From Palauibacter sp022826685 (GTDB lineage: Bacteria > Gemmatimonadota > Gemmatimonadetes > Palauibacterales > Palauibacteraceae), in the NCBI RefSeq assembly GCF_965221685.1, contig NZ_OZ244907.1: 64,000 bases of DNA. One strand, written 5' to 3'. The notes below the pieces were generated by a model. That model saw nothing but the letters and a program-made list of their open reading frames with translations, searched no databases and had not been told where the DNA came from. Position 1 is the stretch's first letter. Every line of letters starts with the position of its first letter. Shown one piece after another: positions 43,742 through 53,109 of the stretch. The translations under genes and the position numbers were made by a program.

Positions 43742-46258
43742 ATGCCCCGACAGGAAGCGTACAAAGCGATGGTGATCCGCACGGTTGGCGCGGCTCTGAC
43801 GCTCGTTCTCGCGGTCCCTGCGAGCCTCCCCGCGCAGGAAGGCGAGACCTCGTCCGTCGCAGCCGTGGCCGGGGCTGCCGGCCAGCCCGGTGTCGGCTCG
43901 GCCGCGGAGTTCCTGCATGCGGCACCGCACGCCGCCGTCTCGACCGATCCCAACGACATCGTCCAGGGCGTCTGCACGAACTGCCACAACAGTCGGCGGC
44001 TGGCGGGCAACCTCACCCTCGAGTCCTTCGATGTGGACGCCGCGGACGCGCAGGCGGAGACCGCCGAGAAGATGATCCGCAAGCTGCGCGCCGGCATGAT
44101 GCCGCCGCCCGGCGTGCGCCGTCCGCCGGAGGAGGACCTCTTCGAACTCGTCGTGACGCTCGAGACGATCGTCGACGACGCGGCGGCCCGTAACCCGAAC
44201 CCCGGCGGCCGCACCTTCCAGCGGCTCAACCGGCCCGAGTACGAGCGGGCGATCCGCGACTTGCTGGGGCTCGAGGTCGATGCGGGGAAGTGGCTCCCCA
44301 ACGACCAGATGAGCGCGAACTTCGACAACATCGCCGACGTGCAGGCGCTCTCGCCGACACTCCTCGACGCCTACCTGAACGGTGCCGCCGAGATCAGCCG
44401 CATGGCGGTAGGCGACCGCAACGCCCCGGCGGTCAACACGACGTACAAGAACTCGCAGTACCTGTCGCAGCACCCGTGGGATCACGTGGAGGGGGCCCCG
44501 TTCGGGACGCGCGGCGGCATGGTCGTGGAGCACACCTTCCCGGCCGACGGCGAGTACACCTTCTCGCTCGTGTTCACCTCCGGCGCGAACTCCCGCATGG
44601 AGGACATTGACATCTCGATCGACGGCGAGCGGGTCGCGCTCCTCCACTACACGCGTCGCGGCGGCGGAGCGGATGACCGCGGCTTCACGCCCGTCGGGAC
44701 GGAGCCGATCTTCGTCCGCGCCGGCCAGCACCGCGTGTCCGCGGCCTTCGTCCGCCGTCAGGAGGGGCCGTACGAGGACCTGATCCGGCCGCACGTGTGG
44801 TCCAACGCCGGCGGCGGCTCGGGCGGGGGCGGGATCACGACGCTGCCGCACCTGCAGGACGTCATCATCGGCGGACCGTACAGCCCGACCGGCGTGTCGG
44901 AGTCGCCGATCCGCGAGCGCATCTTCACCTGCCGTCCCACGTCCCGCGACGAGGAGCGGCCCTGCGCCCGAGGCATCCTCACCAACCTCGCTCGCAGCGC
45001 CTACCGCCGGCCGCTCGAACCGAGCGAGGTCGACGGCCTGATGACGTTCTACGACATGGGCGTCGAGCAGGGCGGGTTCGAAATCGGCGTGCGCATGGCC
45101 CTCGAGGCGATCCTCGCGAGCCCGTTCTTCGTCCTCCGGCTCGAGCGCGAGCCCGATGGCGTCAGGAGCGGAGAGGCCTACGCGCTGGAGGACATCGACC
45201 TCGCCTCGCGGCTCTCGTTCTTCCTCTGGGGCCTTCCGCCAGACGAGGAACTGCGGACGGCGGCGGTCGAGGGACGGCTGTCCGATACCGGCGAACTGGA
45301 ACGGCAGGCGCGCCGCATGCTCGCCGACCCCCGCTCCGAGGCGCTGAGTTCGCGCTTCGTCTCCCAGTGGCTGCGGCTGCAGGATCTCTACAAGGTCCGC
45401 CCCGATCCGAACTTCTACCCGAACTTCGACGAGAATCTCGCGGACGCCATGAAGCGGGAGACCGAACTCCTCTTCCAGAGCCTCATCCGCGAGGACCGCA
45501 GCGTGCTCGATTTCTTCCGGGCGGACTACACCTTCGTGAACGAGCGCCTGGCCCATCACTACGGGTTCGACGGTGTAGCGGGGCGGGACTTCCAGCGCGT
45601 GAACTATCCCGGCGACGAGCGCGTCGGGATCCTGGGCCACGGCAGCGTCCTCGTCCTCACGTCGCTTGCGAACCGGACCTCGCCGGTGCTGCGGGGCAAG
45701 TGGGTGATGGAGGTCCTGCTCGGGACGCCGCCCCCGCCGCCCCCGCCGGGGGTGCCGGACCTGGACGAAACGGAAGAGTCGATGGACGGCCGGCTGCTCA
45801 CGACGCGTGAGCGGATGGAGATGCACCGGGCGAGTCCGGCGTGCCGCTCCTGCCACCGCTTCATGGATCCGATCGGCCTCGCGCTGGACAACTTCGACGT
45901 GACCGGGAAGTGGCGCCTGCGGGAGAACGGGATGCCGCTCGACACGCGTGGGGATTTCTACGACGGGACGGCGGTCCAGACGCCGCCGGAACTCGTCGAC
46001 GCGCTCCTCACGCGCCCGCTGCCGCTGCTGCGGAACTTCACGGAGAACCTGGCCGCGTACGCGCTCGGCCGCCGCGTCGAGTACTACGACCAGCCCTGGA
46101 TCCGGTCGATCGTGGAGGATGCGGAGGAAGACGACTACAAACTTTCGTCGCTGATCATGGGCGTCGTGAACGGCGATGCCTTCAGGATGAAGCGGGCCAT
46201 GCCCGCGACCGCGGTAGAAGAGGAAGTTTCCGAGGAGGTTTCCGAAGACCGCCGCTAG
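43742..46258 (+). CDS. DUF1592/DUF1588 family c-type cytochrome protein
   Basis: About 838 residues. Signal peptide; an N-terminal heme motif CTNCH (about residue 79-83) with LAGNLTLESFD; DUF1587-like MMPPPGVRRP and FQRLNRPEYERAIRDLLGL; DUF1595/1592 with YRRPLEPSEVDGL and SFFLWGLPPDEELR; DUF1588 with GHGSVLVLTSLANRTSPVLRGKWV; and DUF1585 near the end. A second Cys pair CRSCH (CRSCHRFMDPIGLALDNFD) is present. These proteins are common in Planctomycetes, Acidobacteria and Gemmatimonadota; the function is unproven. An ATG at 43769 is an alternative start. Next gene begins 47 bases on. Confidence 0.85.
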   Translation: MPRQEAYKAMVIRTVGAALTLVLAVPASLPAQEGETSSVAAVAGAAGQPGVGSAAEFLHAAPHAAVSTDPNDIVQGVCTNCHNSRRLAGNLTLESFDVDAADAQAETAEKMIRKLRAGMMPPPGVRRPPEEDLFELVVTLETIVDDAAARNPNPGGRTFQRLNRPEYERAIRDLLGLEVDAGKWLPNDQMSANFDNIADVQALSPTLLDAYLNGAAEISRMAVGDRNAPAVNTTYKNSQYLSQHPWDHVEGAPFGTRGGMVVEHTFPADGEYTFSLVFTSGANSRMEDIDISIDGERVALLHYTRRGGGADDRGFTPVGTEPIFVRAGQHRVSAAFVRRQEGPYEDLIRPHVWSNAGGGSGGGGITTLPHLQDVIIGGPYSPTGVSESPIRERIFTCRPTSRDEERPCARGILTNLARSAYRRPLEPSEVDGLMTFYDMGVEQGGFEIGVRMALEAILASPFFVLRLEREPDGVRSGEAYALEDIDLASRLSFFLWGLPPDEELRTAAVEGRLSDTGELERQARRMLADPRSEALSSRFVSQWLRLQDLYKVRPDPNFYPNFDENLADAMKRETELLFQSLIREDRSVLDFFRADYTFVNERLAHHYGFDGVAGRDFQRVNYPGDERVGILGHGSVLVLTSLANRTSPVLRGKWVMEVLLGTPPPPPPPGVPDLDETEESMDGRLLTTRERMEMHRASPACRSCHRFMDPIGLALDNFDVTGKWRLRENGMPLDTRGDFYDGTAVQTPPELVDALLTRPLPLLRNFTENLAAYALGRRVEYYDQPWIRSIVEDAEEDDYKLSSLIMGVVNGDAFRMKRAMPATAVEEEVSEEVSEDRR

Positions 46259-46305
46259 ACGGCCCGCGCGGCCGGGCGACGGTCCGACGTTACGAGAGGG
46301 AGAAC

Positions 46306-47742
46306 ATGGAATTCATCACGGGACAGCACCTGCCTCGCAGGACCTTCATTCGAGGCGTCGGGGCCACGCTCGCCCTGCCGTTCCTCGATGCGATGGTTCC
46401 GGCGGGCCGTCTGTGGGGATCGACGAGCGCGAAGAGCCTGACGGAAGGGAAGGGGACCCGGCTCATCGCGATCGAAGAGGTGCACGGCCTCGCGGGGTGC
46501 AACCGCGAACACGGCGCGACGAAGTTCCTCTTCGCGCCCGAGAAGGCGGGACGCGACTTCGAGATCATCGATGAGAGCGCGCTCGTCTCTCTGCGGCCGT
46601 ACCGCGAGCACCTGACGATCATCAGCAACACGGACGTGCGAAACGCGGAGGCGTTCACGCCGCCCGAGATCGGCGGGGACCACTTCCGGTCGAGTGCCGT
46701 GTTCCTCACGCAGGCGCACCCGAAGCAGACGCAGGGGTCCGACATCTTCTGCGGAACTTCGATGGACCAGATCTACGCGCAGCGCTTCGGCCAGGAGACG
46801 CCGATGCCTTCGATGCAGTTCTGCATCGAGAACCTCGATCAGGCGGGCGGCTGCACGTACAACTACTCGTGCGCCTACACCGACTCGCTGAGTTGGGCGT
46901 CGCCGACCGAACCGCTGCCCATGATCCGCGACCCGCGGGTCGCCTTCGACCTCCTGTTCGGCGCCGGCGGCACCGAGGCGGAGCGGGCGGCGCGGCGGGC
47001 CACGCGGCGCAGCATCCTCGACTGGATTTCAGGCGAGATCTCCACCGTTCAGCGGACCCTCGGCGCGGAGGACGCGCGCCGCATGGACCAGTACCTGACG
47101 AACGTGCGCGAACTCGAGCGCCGGATTCAAATGGTCGAGGGGCGGAACTCGAGCGGCGAGGAGCGCGCGCTGCCGGAGGCGCCGGCCGGCGTTCCCGATT
47201 CGTTCACCGAGCACATGCAGATGCTGTTCGACATCCAGGTGCTCGCCCTCGAGACCGACATGACGCGCGTGGTCTCCTTCAAGACGGGGCGCGACGCGCA
47301 GAACCGCGTCTTCCCGGACAGCGAGTCCGACCGGCCCTTCCACCCGGCCTCCCACCACGGGAACCGGGAGGAGGCGGTGCTGGAGTTCAACAGGATCAAC
47401 CAGTTCCGCGTGGGCCAGCTCCCGTACCTCATCGACAAACTGAAGAACACGATGCACGGCGAGTCGAGCCTGCTCGACCAGAGCGTGGTGCTGTGGGGGT
47501 CGCCGATGGCCGATGCGAACCTGCACAACCACCGCCGGGCGCCGCTCTTCCTGCTCGGGCACGGCAACGGGATGCTCGAGGGCGACCTGCACATCAAGGC
47601 GCCGGACGGGACGCCGATGGCGAACGCCATGCTCTCCGTCCTGCACGGCCTCGGCGTCGAGGACATGCACGAGTTCGGCGACAGTACCGGCCCGATGTCG
47701 CTCAACCAGGCCGACCCGGTCGCGACGGACGCGGGAACCTGA
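46306..47742 (+). CDS. DUF1552 family Tat-exported protein
   Basis: 478 residues with a twin-arginine signal (PRRTFIRGVGATLALPFLD). The DUF1552 body holds REHGATKFLFAPE, YREHLTIISNTDVRNAEAF, GDHFRSSAVFLTQA, MDQYLTNVRELERRIQ and the conserved HPASHHGN segment. DUF1552 is nearly always beside DUF1592, as here, suggesting a two-protein extracytoplasmic system; the biochemical role is unknown. GAGAGGGAGAAC precedes the ATG. The following ankyrin gene starts 2 bases after the stop. Confidence 0.85.
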   Translation: MEFITGQHLPRRTFIRGVGATLALPFLDAMVPAGRLWGSTSAKSLTEGKGTRLIAIEEVHGLAGCNREHGATKFLFAPEKAGRDFEIIDESALVSLRPYREHLTIISNTDVRNAEAFTPPEIGGDHFRSSAVFLTQAHPKQTQGSDIFCGTSMDQIYAQRFGQETPMPSMQFCIENLDQAGGCTYNYSCAYTDSLSWASPTEPLPMIRDPRVAFDLLFGAGGTEAERAARRATRRSILDWISGEISTVQRTLGAEDARRMDQYLTNVRELERRIQMVEGRNSSGEERALPEAPAGVPDSFTEHMQMLFDIQVLALETDMTRVVSFKTGRDAQNRVFPDSESDRPFHPASHHGNREEAVLEFNRINQFRVGQLPYLIDKLKNTMHGESSLLDQSVVLWGSPMADANLHNHRRAPLFLLGHGNGMLEGDLHIKAPDGTPMANAMLSVLHGLGVEDMHEFGDSTGPMSLNQADPVATDAGT

Positions 47743-47744
47743 TC

Positions 47745-49754
47745 GTGCGGGCAGGCAGGCTCCGGCACGGGTTCGCGGTCCTCTGCGCGGCGCTCCTCGT
47801 TTCGGCGGGGGCGCCGCCTCATTCGCCGCCCGATTCGCCCGTCGCCGACGCCGCCATGCGCGGCGAGGTCGAGACGGTGCGGGAACTCCTGCGGGAGGGG
47901 CTGGACGTCAACGCGGCGCAGGGAGACGGGATGACGGCCCTGCACTGGGCCGCCGACCGGGGCGACGCCGAACTCGCGGACATGCTCATCTACGCCGGAG
48001 CCGACGTGGCGGCCGTCACGCGGATCGGGCAGTACACGCCGCTCCACCTCGCGGCGCGCCGGGGCTCGGCGGAGATCCTGGGGAGCCTGGTCGCGGCGGG
48101 CTCGGACGCGATGGCCCTGACCGCGAACAGCGGCGCCACGCCGCTCCATCTCGCCGCGGCGTCCGGAAACCCCGACGCGATCCGCGTGCTGCTCGACGCG
48201 GGCGCGGATCCCGATGCGGTCGAGGCCGAGTGGGGCCAGACGCCCCTCACCTTCGCCGCCGCCGGCAACCGGGCCGACGCGATCCGCGTGCTGCTGGAGG
48301 GCGGTGCGGACCCCGACATCACTTCGCTCGTCATCGACATCATCGAGCAGGAAAAGCTGGACCGTCTGGCGCGGCAGCGTGAGACCGAGGTGCTCCAGGC
48401 CTTCACCGGAGAGGGGGACGAGGCGCGCACGCCGACGCCCGGCGAGCTCCAGGCGGCCGTGCGGGCGGGACGCGAGATCTACGCGGAGGGCCTCCCCGAG
48501 GAAGAGGAGGAGGAAGAAGAGGACGAGAGCGACTTCAGTCGCCTCTTCCTGCCTCCGGTCGAGAAGATCGGCGGCCTGACGCCGCTCCTGCACGCGGTTC
48601 GGCAGGGGTACGTGGAGTCGGCCCTCGCCCTCCTCGACGGAGGAGCGGACATCGACGTGGTGAGCGCGGCGGACGGGACGAGCCCGCTCGTGATGGCCGC
48701 GATCAACGGGCAGTTCGACCTGGTGCTGATGCTCCTCGAGCGCGGCGCGGATCCGAACATCGCGGCCGAGCTCAACGGCGTGTCGCCGCTGTGGGCCGTC
48801 ATCAACGCCCGGTGGCAGCCGCGCACACGGTTCCCGCAGCCGCAGGAGCGCCCGCTCCAGAGCGCGAACTATCTGGAGGTGGCCCGCGCGCTGCTCGACG
48901 CGGGCGCGGATCCCGACCACCGGATCACCCGGCACCCGTGGTACATGGTGTACACGGGCTGCGGCAACCGGAACTGCGGCCTCGTCGACACCAACGGCGC
49001 CACCGCTTTCTGGCGCGCCGCCTACGCGACGGACGTCGAGGCGATGAAGCTCCTCGTCGAGTACGGGGCCGACCCGAACATCCCGACCAAGGCGCCCCCC
49101 CGGCGCCAGCGGCTCTCCCCGGACGAGTTCCTGCGGCAGCAGGCACTGAACGCGCTGCGCGACTCCTCCTACGCTGAACTTCCGCCGGAGGAGCGCCTCA
49201 AGCTGATCCAGGATGTCCGGGGCCAGCTGCCCGAGGAAGAGCAGAAGGAGTATCCCGACAAGGACCTCGAGAACCTCACCGAGGACACCCGAAAGGCGCT
49301 GGTGGAGGCCGCGGAAGCGGCGGACCGGGCGCGGGCGAACGCGCCGGACGCCTCGGGGCTGCCCCCGGTGCCCCCGGGTGGGCCGGGCGTGATGCCGATC
49401 CACGCGGCCTCCGGCGTGGGCTACGGCGAGGGGTTCGCGGGCAACGCGCACCGCCACACGCCCGAGGGCTGGATACCGGCCGTGAAGTACCTCGTCGAGG
49501 AACTCGGCGCGGACGTCAACGTCCGCGACCACAACGGCTACACGGCGCTGCACAACGCCGCCTCGCGCGGCGACGACGAGATGATCCTCTATCTCGTGGA
49601 AGTGGGGGGCGATGTCACCGTCGTCAGCCGCCGCGGCCAGACGACGGCCGACATGGCGAACGGTCCCGTGCAGCGCGTCTCGCCCTTCCCGGAAACCGTC
49701 GCCCTTCTCGAGAGCCTGGGCTCTCACAACAACAACAACTGCCTCACCTGCTGA
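47745..49754 (+). CDS. secreted ankyrin-repeat protein
   Basis: 669 residues from GTG 47745. Signal-like N-terminus (to about 25), then about ten ankyrin repeats with GxTPLHxAA and GADP landmarks (MTALHWAADRGD, YTPLHLAARRGS, ATPLHLAAASGN, SPLVMAAINGQ, GYTALHNAASRGD). They are interrupted by an acidic stretch of eight glutamates near residue 250 and by a long insert (about 450-540) of charged helix. The tail carries four Asn and a CLTC. Third gene of the DUF1592/DUF1552 operon; probably a binding partner of those proteins. Confidence 0.8.
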   Translation: MRAGRLRHGFAVLCAALLVSAGAPPHSPPDSPVADAAMRGEVETVRELLREGLDVNAAQGDGMTALHWAADRGDAELADMLIYAGADVAAVTRIGQYTPLHLAARRGSAEILGSLVAAGSDAMALTANSGATPLHLAAASGNPDAIRVLLDAGADPDAVEAEWGQTPLTFAAAGNRADAIRVLLEGGADPDITSLVIDIIEQEKLDRLARQRETEVLQAFTGEGDEARTPTPGELQAAVRAGREIYAEGLPEEEEEEEEDESDFSRLFLPPVEKIGGLTPLLHAVRQGYVESALALLDGGADIDVVSAADGTSPLVMAAINGQFDLVLMLLERGADPNIAAELNGVSPLWAVINARWQPRTRFPQPQERPLQSANYLEVARALLDAGADPDHRITRHPWYMVYTGCGNRNCGLVDTNGATAFWRAAYATDVEAMKLLVEYGADPNIPTKAPPRRQRLSPDEFLRQQALNALRDSSYAELPPEERLKLIQDVRGQLPEEEQKEYPDKDLENLTEDTRKALVEAAEAADRARANAPDASGLPPVPPGGPGVMPIHAASGVGYGEGFAGNAHRHTPEGWIPAVKYLVEELGADVNVRDHNGYTALHNAASRGDDEMILYLVEVGGDVTVVSRRGQTTADMANGPVQRVSPFPETVALLESLGSHNNNNCLTC

Positions 49755-49813
49755 ACCCCAGACAACCGACCCAACCCGAAGAACAAAACCCGACACGGAG
49801 AATACGGAAAACC

Positions 49814-50134
49814 ATGGCCAAGTACATGTTCCGCACAAGTTACACACAATCTGGGCTCAAGGGCCTGATCGCCGAGGGGGGCACCGGCCGCCGCGAGGCG
49901 CTGCGGCAGACCGTCGAGAGCGCGGGCGGCACGCTCGAGGGCTTCTACTACGCCTTCGGCGACGACGACCTGCTCCTGATCGCCGACCTTCCCGACTCGA
50001 CCGCCGCCACGACGCTCTCGCTGAACATCGCGGCCGCGGGGGCCCTCACGGTTTCGGTGACGGTCCTGATCGACCCCGAGACCGTCGACGAGGCCGTCGC
50101 CCGCGGCGTCTCCTACCGCCCCCCGGGAGCCTGA
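49814..50134 (+). CDS. GYD domain protein
   Basis: 106-residue ferredoxin-like-fold protein of the GYD family: MAKYMFRTSYTQSGLKGLI, GGTGRREALRQTVESAGG, FYYAFGDDDLLLIADLPD and ALTVSVTVLIDPETVDEA. Function unknown; members are small cytosolic proteins, often dimeric. GGAG lies 13 bases upstream, so the ribosome site is loose. It follows the ankyrin gene by 59 bases. Confidence 0.8.
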   Translation: MAKYMFRTSYTQSGLKGLIAEGGTGRREALRQTVESAGGTLEGFYYAFGDDDLLLIADLPDSTAATTLSLNIAAAGALTVSVTVLIDPETVDEAVARGVSYRPPGA

Positions 50135-50156
50135 GCCGGCGGCTCGCTGTCGCGGC

Positions 50157-50231
50157 GACCTTGTCCTGACCGGTCCGATTCCGTCCGAGTCGGGCCAGCT
50201 GGCGAATCTCGAATTGCTGAGCCTGACGAGC
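50157..50231 (+). pseudogene. relic of a leucine-rich-repeat gene
   Basis: In the gap between the GYD and TRAP genes one + frame reads GDLVLTGPIPSESGQLANL followed by ELLSL: one 24-residue plant-type LRR unit like those in the 6.2-10.9 kb lipoprotein. No start, stop or signal belongs to it. It is a decayed LRR fragment of about 75 bases. Confidence 0.55.
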
Positions 50232-50284
50232 CATCGTGCCCGGTGGCCCAGCAGTATCTGCGTCGTCAACAGCGGACTCGACGG

Positions 50285-52144
50285 CTACGTGCGAGTGGAT
50301 TTCTTCCGGGCGTGGAGGGCGAACACGGCCGCGCCGAGCAGCACTCCGGCGATCCGCACCGGGTCGTTCGGGACCAGGATGAGGGCTCCGGCCACGGCGA
50401 ACAGGGCGCGCTCGGCGGCGCTGCACGCGGCCACCGCGAAGCCCTCGATCGCGTATGCGACGGCCGACACGAGCGCGACCGTGCAGACGATGGCGAAGGC
50501 GAAGTCCGTCACGGCTGTGCCCTCCACGAGGATCAGCGCCGAATAGGCCATCATCGCGGGCACGATGAAGAAGCCGAGGGAGAGCTTCACGGCCTGGGTC
50601 GCCGTCCGCATGGGCGCCGAGCCCGCGACCCCCGCCCCGGCGAAGGCGGCGAGCGCGATCGGCGGCGTCACGTTCGACGTCTGCGAGAGCCAGAAGATGA
50701 TCATGTGCGCAACGAGGAGTGAGAGCCCGAGGCCCTCCAGCGCCGGCGCCGCCATGACCGAGATCACGATGTAGGCCGCCGTCACCGGGAGTCCCATCCC
50801 GAGGACGAGCGCCGCGATCGCGATGAAGATGAGCGCGAGCCAGAGCAGCCCGCCCGCCGCCTGCACGACCGACTCCGTGAACTGGAGGCCGATCCCCGTC
50901 TGTCCGATGACGCCCACGACGATCCCGGCCGTCGCGCACGCGAGCGAGATCGGCAGCGCCAGGACGGCTCCCGTCCGCAGCCCCTCGAGGATCGTGCGCC
51001 ACCCGACCCGCGTCTTTTTGCGCGCCATCCCCGTGAGGACGACCGCAAGGCAGCCCACCGCCCCCACCATCGGCGGCGAGTAGTTGAGGAGGAGGAGCGC
51101 GACCACGAGCCCGAGCGGAAGAAGGAAGTGGACGCCCTCGCTCAGCGTGCGCCGGACCGGCGGCGGGTTCTTCATCCCGCGCAGGCCCAGTTTCAGGGCC
51201 ATGAGGTGGACGAAGAGGAGCGTGCACCCGAAGTAGAGAATCGCGGGGGCGATGGAGAGCGCGACGATCTCCCGGTACGGCGTGTTCGTGAAGTCCGCCA
51301 TGATGAACGCGCCGGCGCCCATGATCGGCGGCATGATCTGGCCCCCGGTGGAGGCGGCCGCCTCGATCCCGCCCGCCTGATCGGGCCGGTAGCCGAGCTT
51401 CTTCATCATCGGGATCGTGAGCGCGCCCGTCGTCACCGTGTTCGCGATCGCCGAGCCCGAGATCGACCCCATGGCCGCCGACGCGATGACGCTCGCCTTG
51501 GCCGGCCCGCCCCGGAAGCGACCCGCGGCGGCGAAGGCGAGGTCGATGAAGAAGCGTCCCGCCCCCGTCACCTCGAGGAACGCGCCGAAGAGGACGAAGA
51601 TGAACACCGTCCCGGCCGCGATCCCCAGCGGCGTCCCGAACAGCCCCGCCCCCGTGAAGATCTGGAAGCGCAGGATCCGCTCGAGCGTGAAGCCCCGGTT
51701 CGCGATCACGTCCGGCAGCAGGTCTCCGAACCCCGCGTAGAGGAGGAAGACGAGGCCCACGGCGACCATCACCCATCCCACGGCGCGGCGCGTCGCCTCG
51801 AAGAGGAGGATGACGAACACCAGACCCGCGATCAGGTCGTGTGTCGTGAGCCCGTACAGGATGTGGTCGACCCCGCGGTAGTCGAAGCCCACGATCACCC
51901 ACCCGCAGTAGAGGGCGGCGAGCGCCAGCGCGGCGTCGAGCCACAGGCTCCAGCGGGGCGCGGAGCCCTCTCCCGTCCACGAGGGCCTGGCGAGGAAGGT
52001 GAGGACGACGACCCAGGCGAGGTGGATGGGCCGTCCGAGCGTGGCCGAGAGCGTGCCGGTCGTGCTCTGCCAGAGCTGGAAGAGGGAGAGTCCGACCGCG
52101 AGGCCGAGGATCATGCGCCGCCACGGCGGCCGCGGGGTCGTCAA
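50285..52144 (-). CDS. TRAP transporter fused 4TM/12TM permease
   Basis: About 619 residues of many membrane helices. The small DctQ-like part is fused to the DctM large subunit, as usual for TAXI-type systems (MGSISGSAIANTVTTGALTIPMMK, GGIEAAASTGGQIMPPIMGAGAF, QTSNVTPPIALAAFAGA, GMGLPVTAAY). Start TTG 52144 overlaps the TAXI stop (TTGA); ATG 52114 is the alternative. It moves organic acids, amino acids or similar anions with sodium or protons, with the TAXI binding protein next to it. Confidence 0.9.
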   Translation of the reverse strand: MTTPRPPWRRMILGLAVGLSLFQLWQSTTGTLSATLGRPIHLAWVVVLTFLARPSWTGEGSAPRWSLWLDAALALAALYCGWVIVGFDYRGVDHILYGLTTHDLIAGLVFVILLFEATRRAVGWVMVAVGLVFLLYAGFGDLLPDVIANRGFTLERILRFQIFTGAGLFGTPLGIAAGTVFIFVLFGAFLEVTGAGRFFIDLAFAAAGRFRGGPAKASVIASAAMGSISGSAIANTVTTGALTIPMMKKLGYRPDQAGGIEAAASTGGQIMPPIMGAGAFIMADFTNTPYREIVALSIAPAILYFGCTLLFVHLMALKLGLRGMKNPPPVRRTLSEGVHFLLPLGLVVALLLLNYSPPMVGAVGCLAVVLTGMARKKTRVGWRTILEGLRTGAVLALPISLACATAGIVVGVIGQTGIGLQFTESVVQAAGGLLWLALIFIAIAALVLGMGLPVTAAYIVISVMAAPALEGLGLSLLVAHMIIFWLSQTSNVTPPIALAAFAGAGVAGSAPMRTATQAVKLSLGFFIVPAMMAYSALILVEGTAVTDFAFAIVCTVALVSAVAYAIEGFAVAACSAAERALFAVAGALILVPNDPVRIAGVLLGAAVFALHARKKSTRT

Positions 52145-53109
52145 CGCGCCGCGGGCTCCAGGACTTCGTCGAAGTAGCGCCGGGCGCCGGGGTGGAGCGG
52201 GAAGTCGCCTACGTCGCGCGCCGAGGGCGGCGTGATGAAGCTCGCGACGCTGGAGATGTTCGCGAGATCTTCGCGGCGTTCGAGCATCGTGCGCGTGAGG
52301 TCGTAGGCGAGGCCGTCGTCCATCGTGTCCAGCACGACGAGCAGGTTCCACAGGGTCGGCGTGAGCACCGGCTCGTCCACGCCCCGGTACACGCCGGGCG
52401 GCATCACGAACCCGGAGTAGGCCGGCTCCGCGCGCACGATCGTGGCGATCTCATCCTCCGAGAAGGGGACGAGGACCATGTCCCGCGAGACGCCGATCTC
52501 GACCACGGCGGGCATCCCCACGCCACCCGCGATGAACCCGGCGTCGAGCGTCCCGTCCTTGAGCCCGTTCGACATCTGCGCGTAGTTGAGCTGCCGGACG
52601 GTGAAGTCGGACTCCCCGATCCCCATCGCCTCGAGCACGTTCCAGGCGGTGACCGCGTTCCCCGAGCCCGGCGGACCGACGGACACGCGGCGCCCGCGAA
52701 GATCCTGCACGGATTCGATCCCGGTGCTCCGGATCGTCACGAGGTGGACGACATTGGGATAGAGCTTCCCGAGGGAGGCGAGCGGCATGGGCTCCGGGAA
52801 GCGGCCGCTGCCGGCCAGCGCCGCCGCGAGCGCGTCCGCCTGCGTGAAGCCGACCTCGCTCTCGCCCTTGGCCACCTGAATGAGGTTCGTCACGGAACCC
52901 GCGGTGGTCTCCGCCTTCATGTTCACGCCGTCGACGTGCCGCGACCAGATCGAGGCGAGCCCTCCGCCGAGGGGGTAGTAGAGCCCGTTGGTGTTGCCCG
53001 TCGCGACCGAGAGCGTCTGCTGCCCCTCGCCCCCGCACGCCGCGGCGCCGAGTGCGACCACGACCCCGGCCAGCGCCGCGCGCGCGGCCCGTCGTTCCCT
53101 GGAGGTCAT
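52141..53109 (-). CDS. TAXI family TRAP solute-binding lipoprotein
   Basis: 322 residues. Lipobox AAC (residue 25), then the TAXI fold: LSVATGNTNGLYYPLGGGLASIW, AETTAGSVTNLIQVAKGESEVGFTQAD, GRRVSVGPPGSGN and GFIAGGVGMP. It captures a small solute in the periplasm and hands it to the fused permease downstream. Start ATG 53109, sharing one base with the symporter stop (TGATG). Substrate unknown; the neighbouring P1 peptidase suggests amino acid or dicarboxylate type substrates. Confidence 0.9.
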   Translation of the reverse strand: MTSRERRAARAALAGVVVALGAAACGGEGQQTLSVATGNTNGLYYPLGGGLASIWSRHVDGVNMKAETTAGSVTNLIQVAKGESEVGFTQADALAAALAGSGRFPEPMPLASLGKLYPNVVHLVTIRSTGIESVQDLRGRRVSVGPPGSGNAVTAWNVLEAMGIGESDFTVRQLNYAQMSNGLKDGTLDAGFIAGGVGMPAVVEIGVSRDMVLVPFSEDEIATIVRAEPAYSGFVMPPGVYRGVDEPVLTPTLWNLLVVLDTMDDGLAYDLTRTMLERREDLANISSVASFITPPSARDVGDFPLHPGARRYFDEVLEPAAR

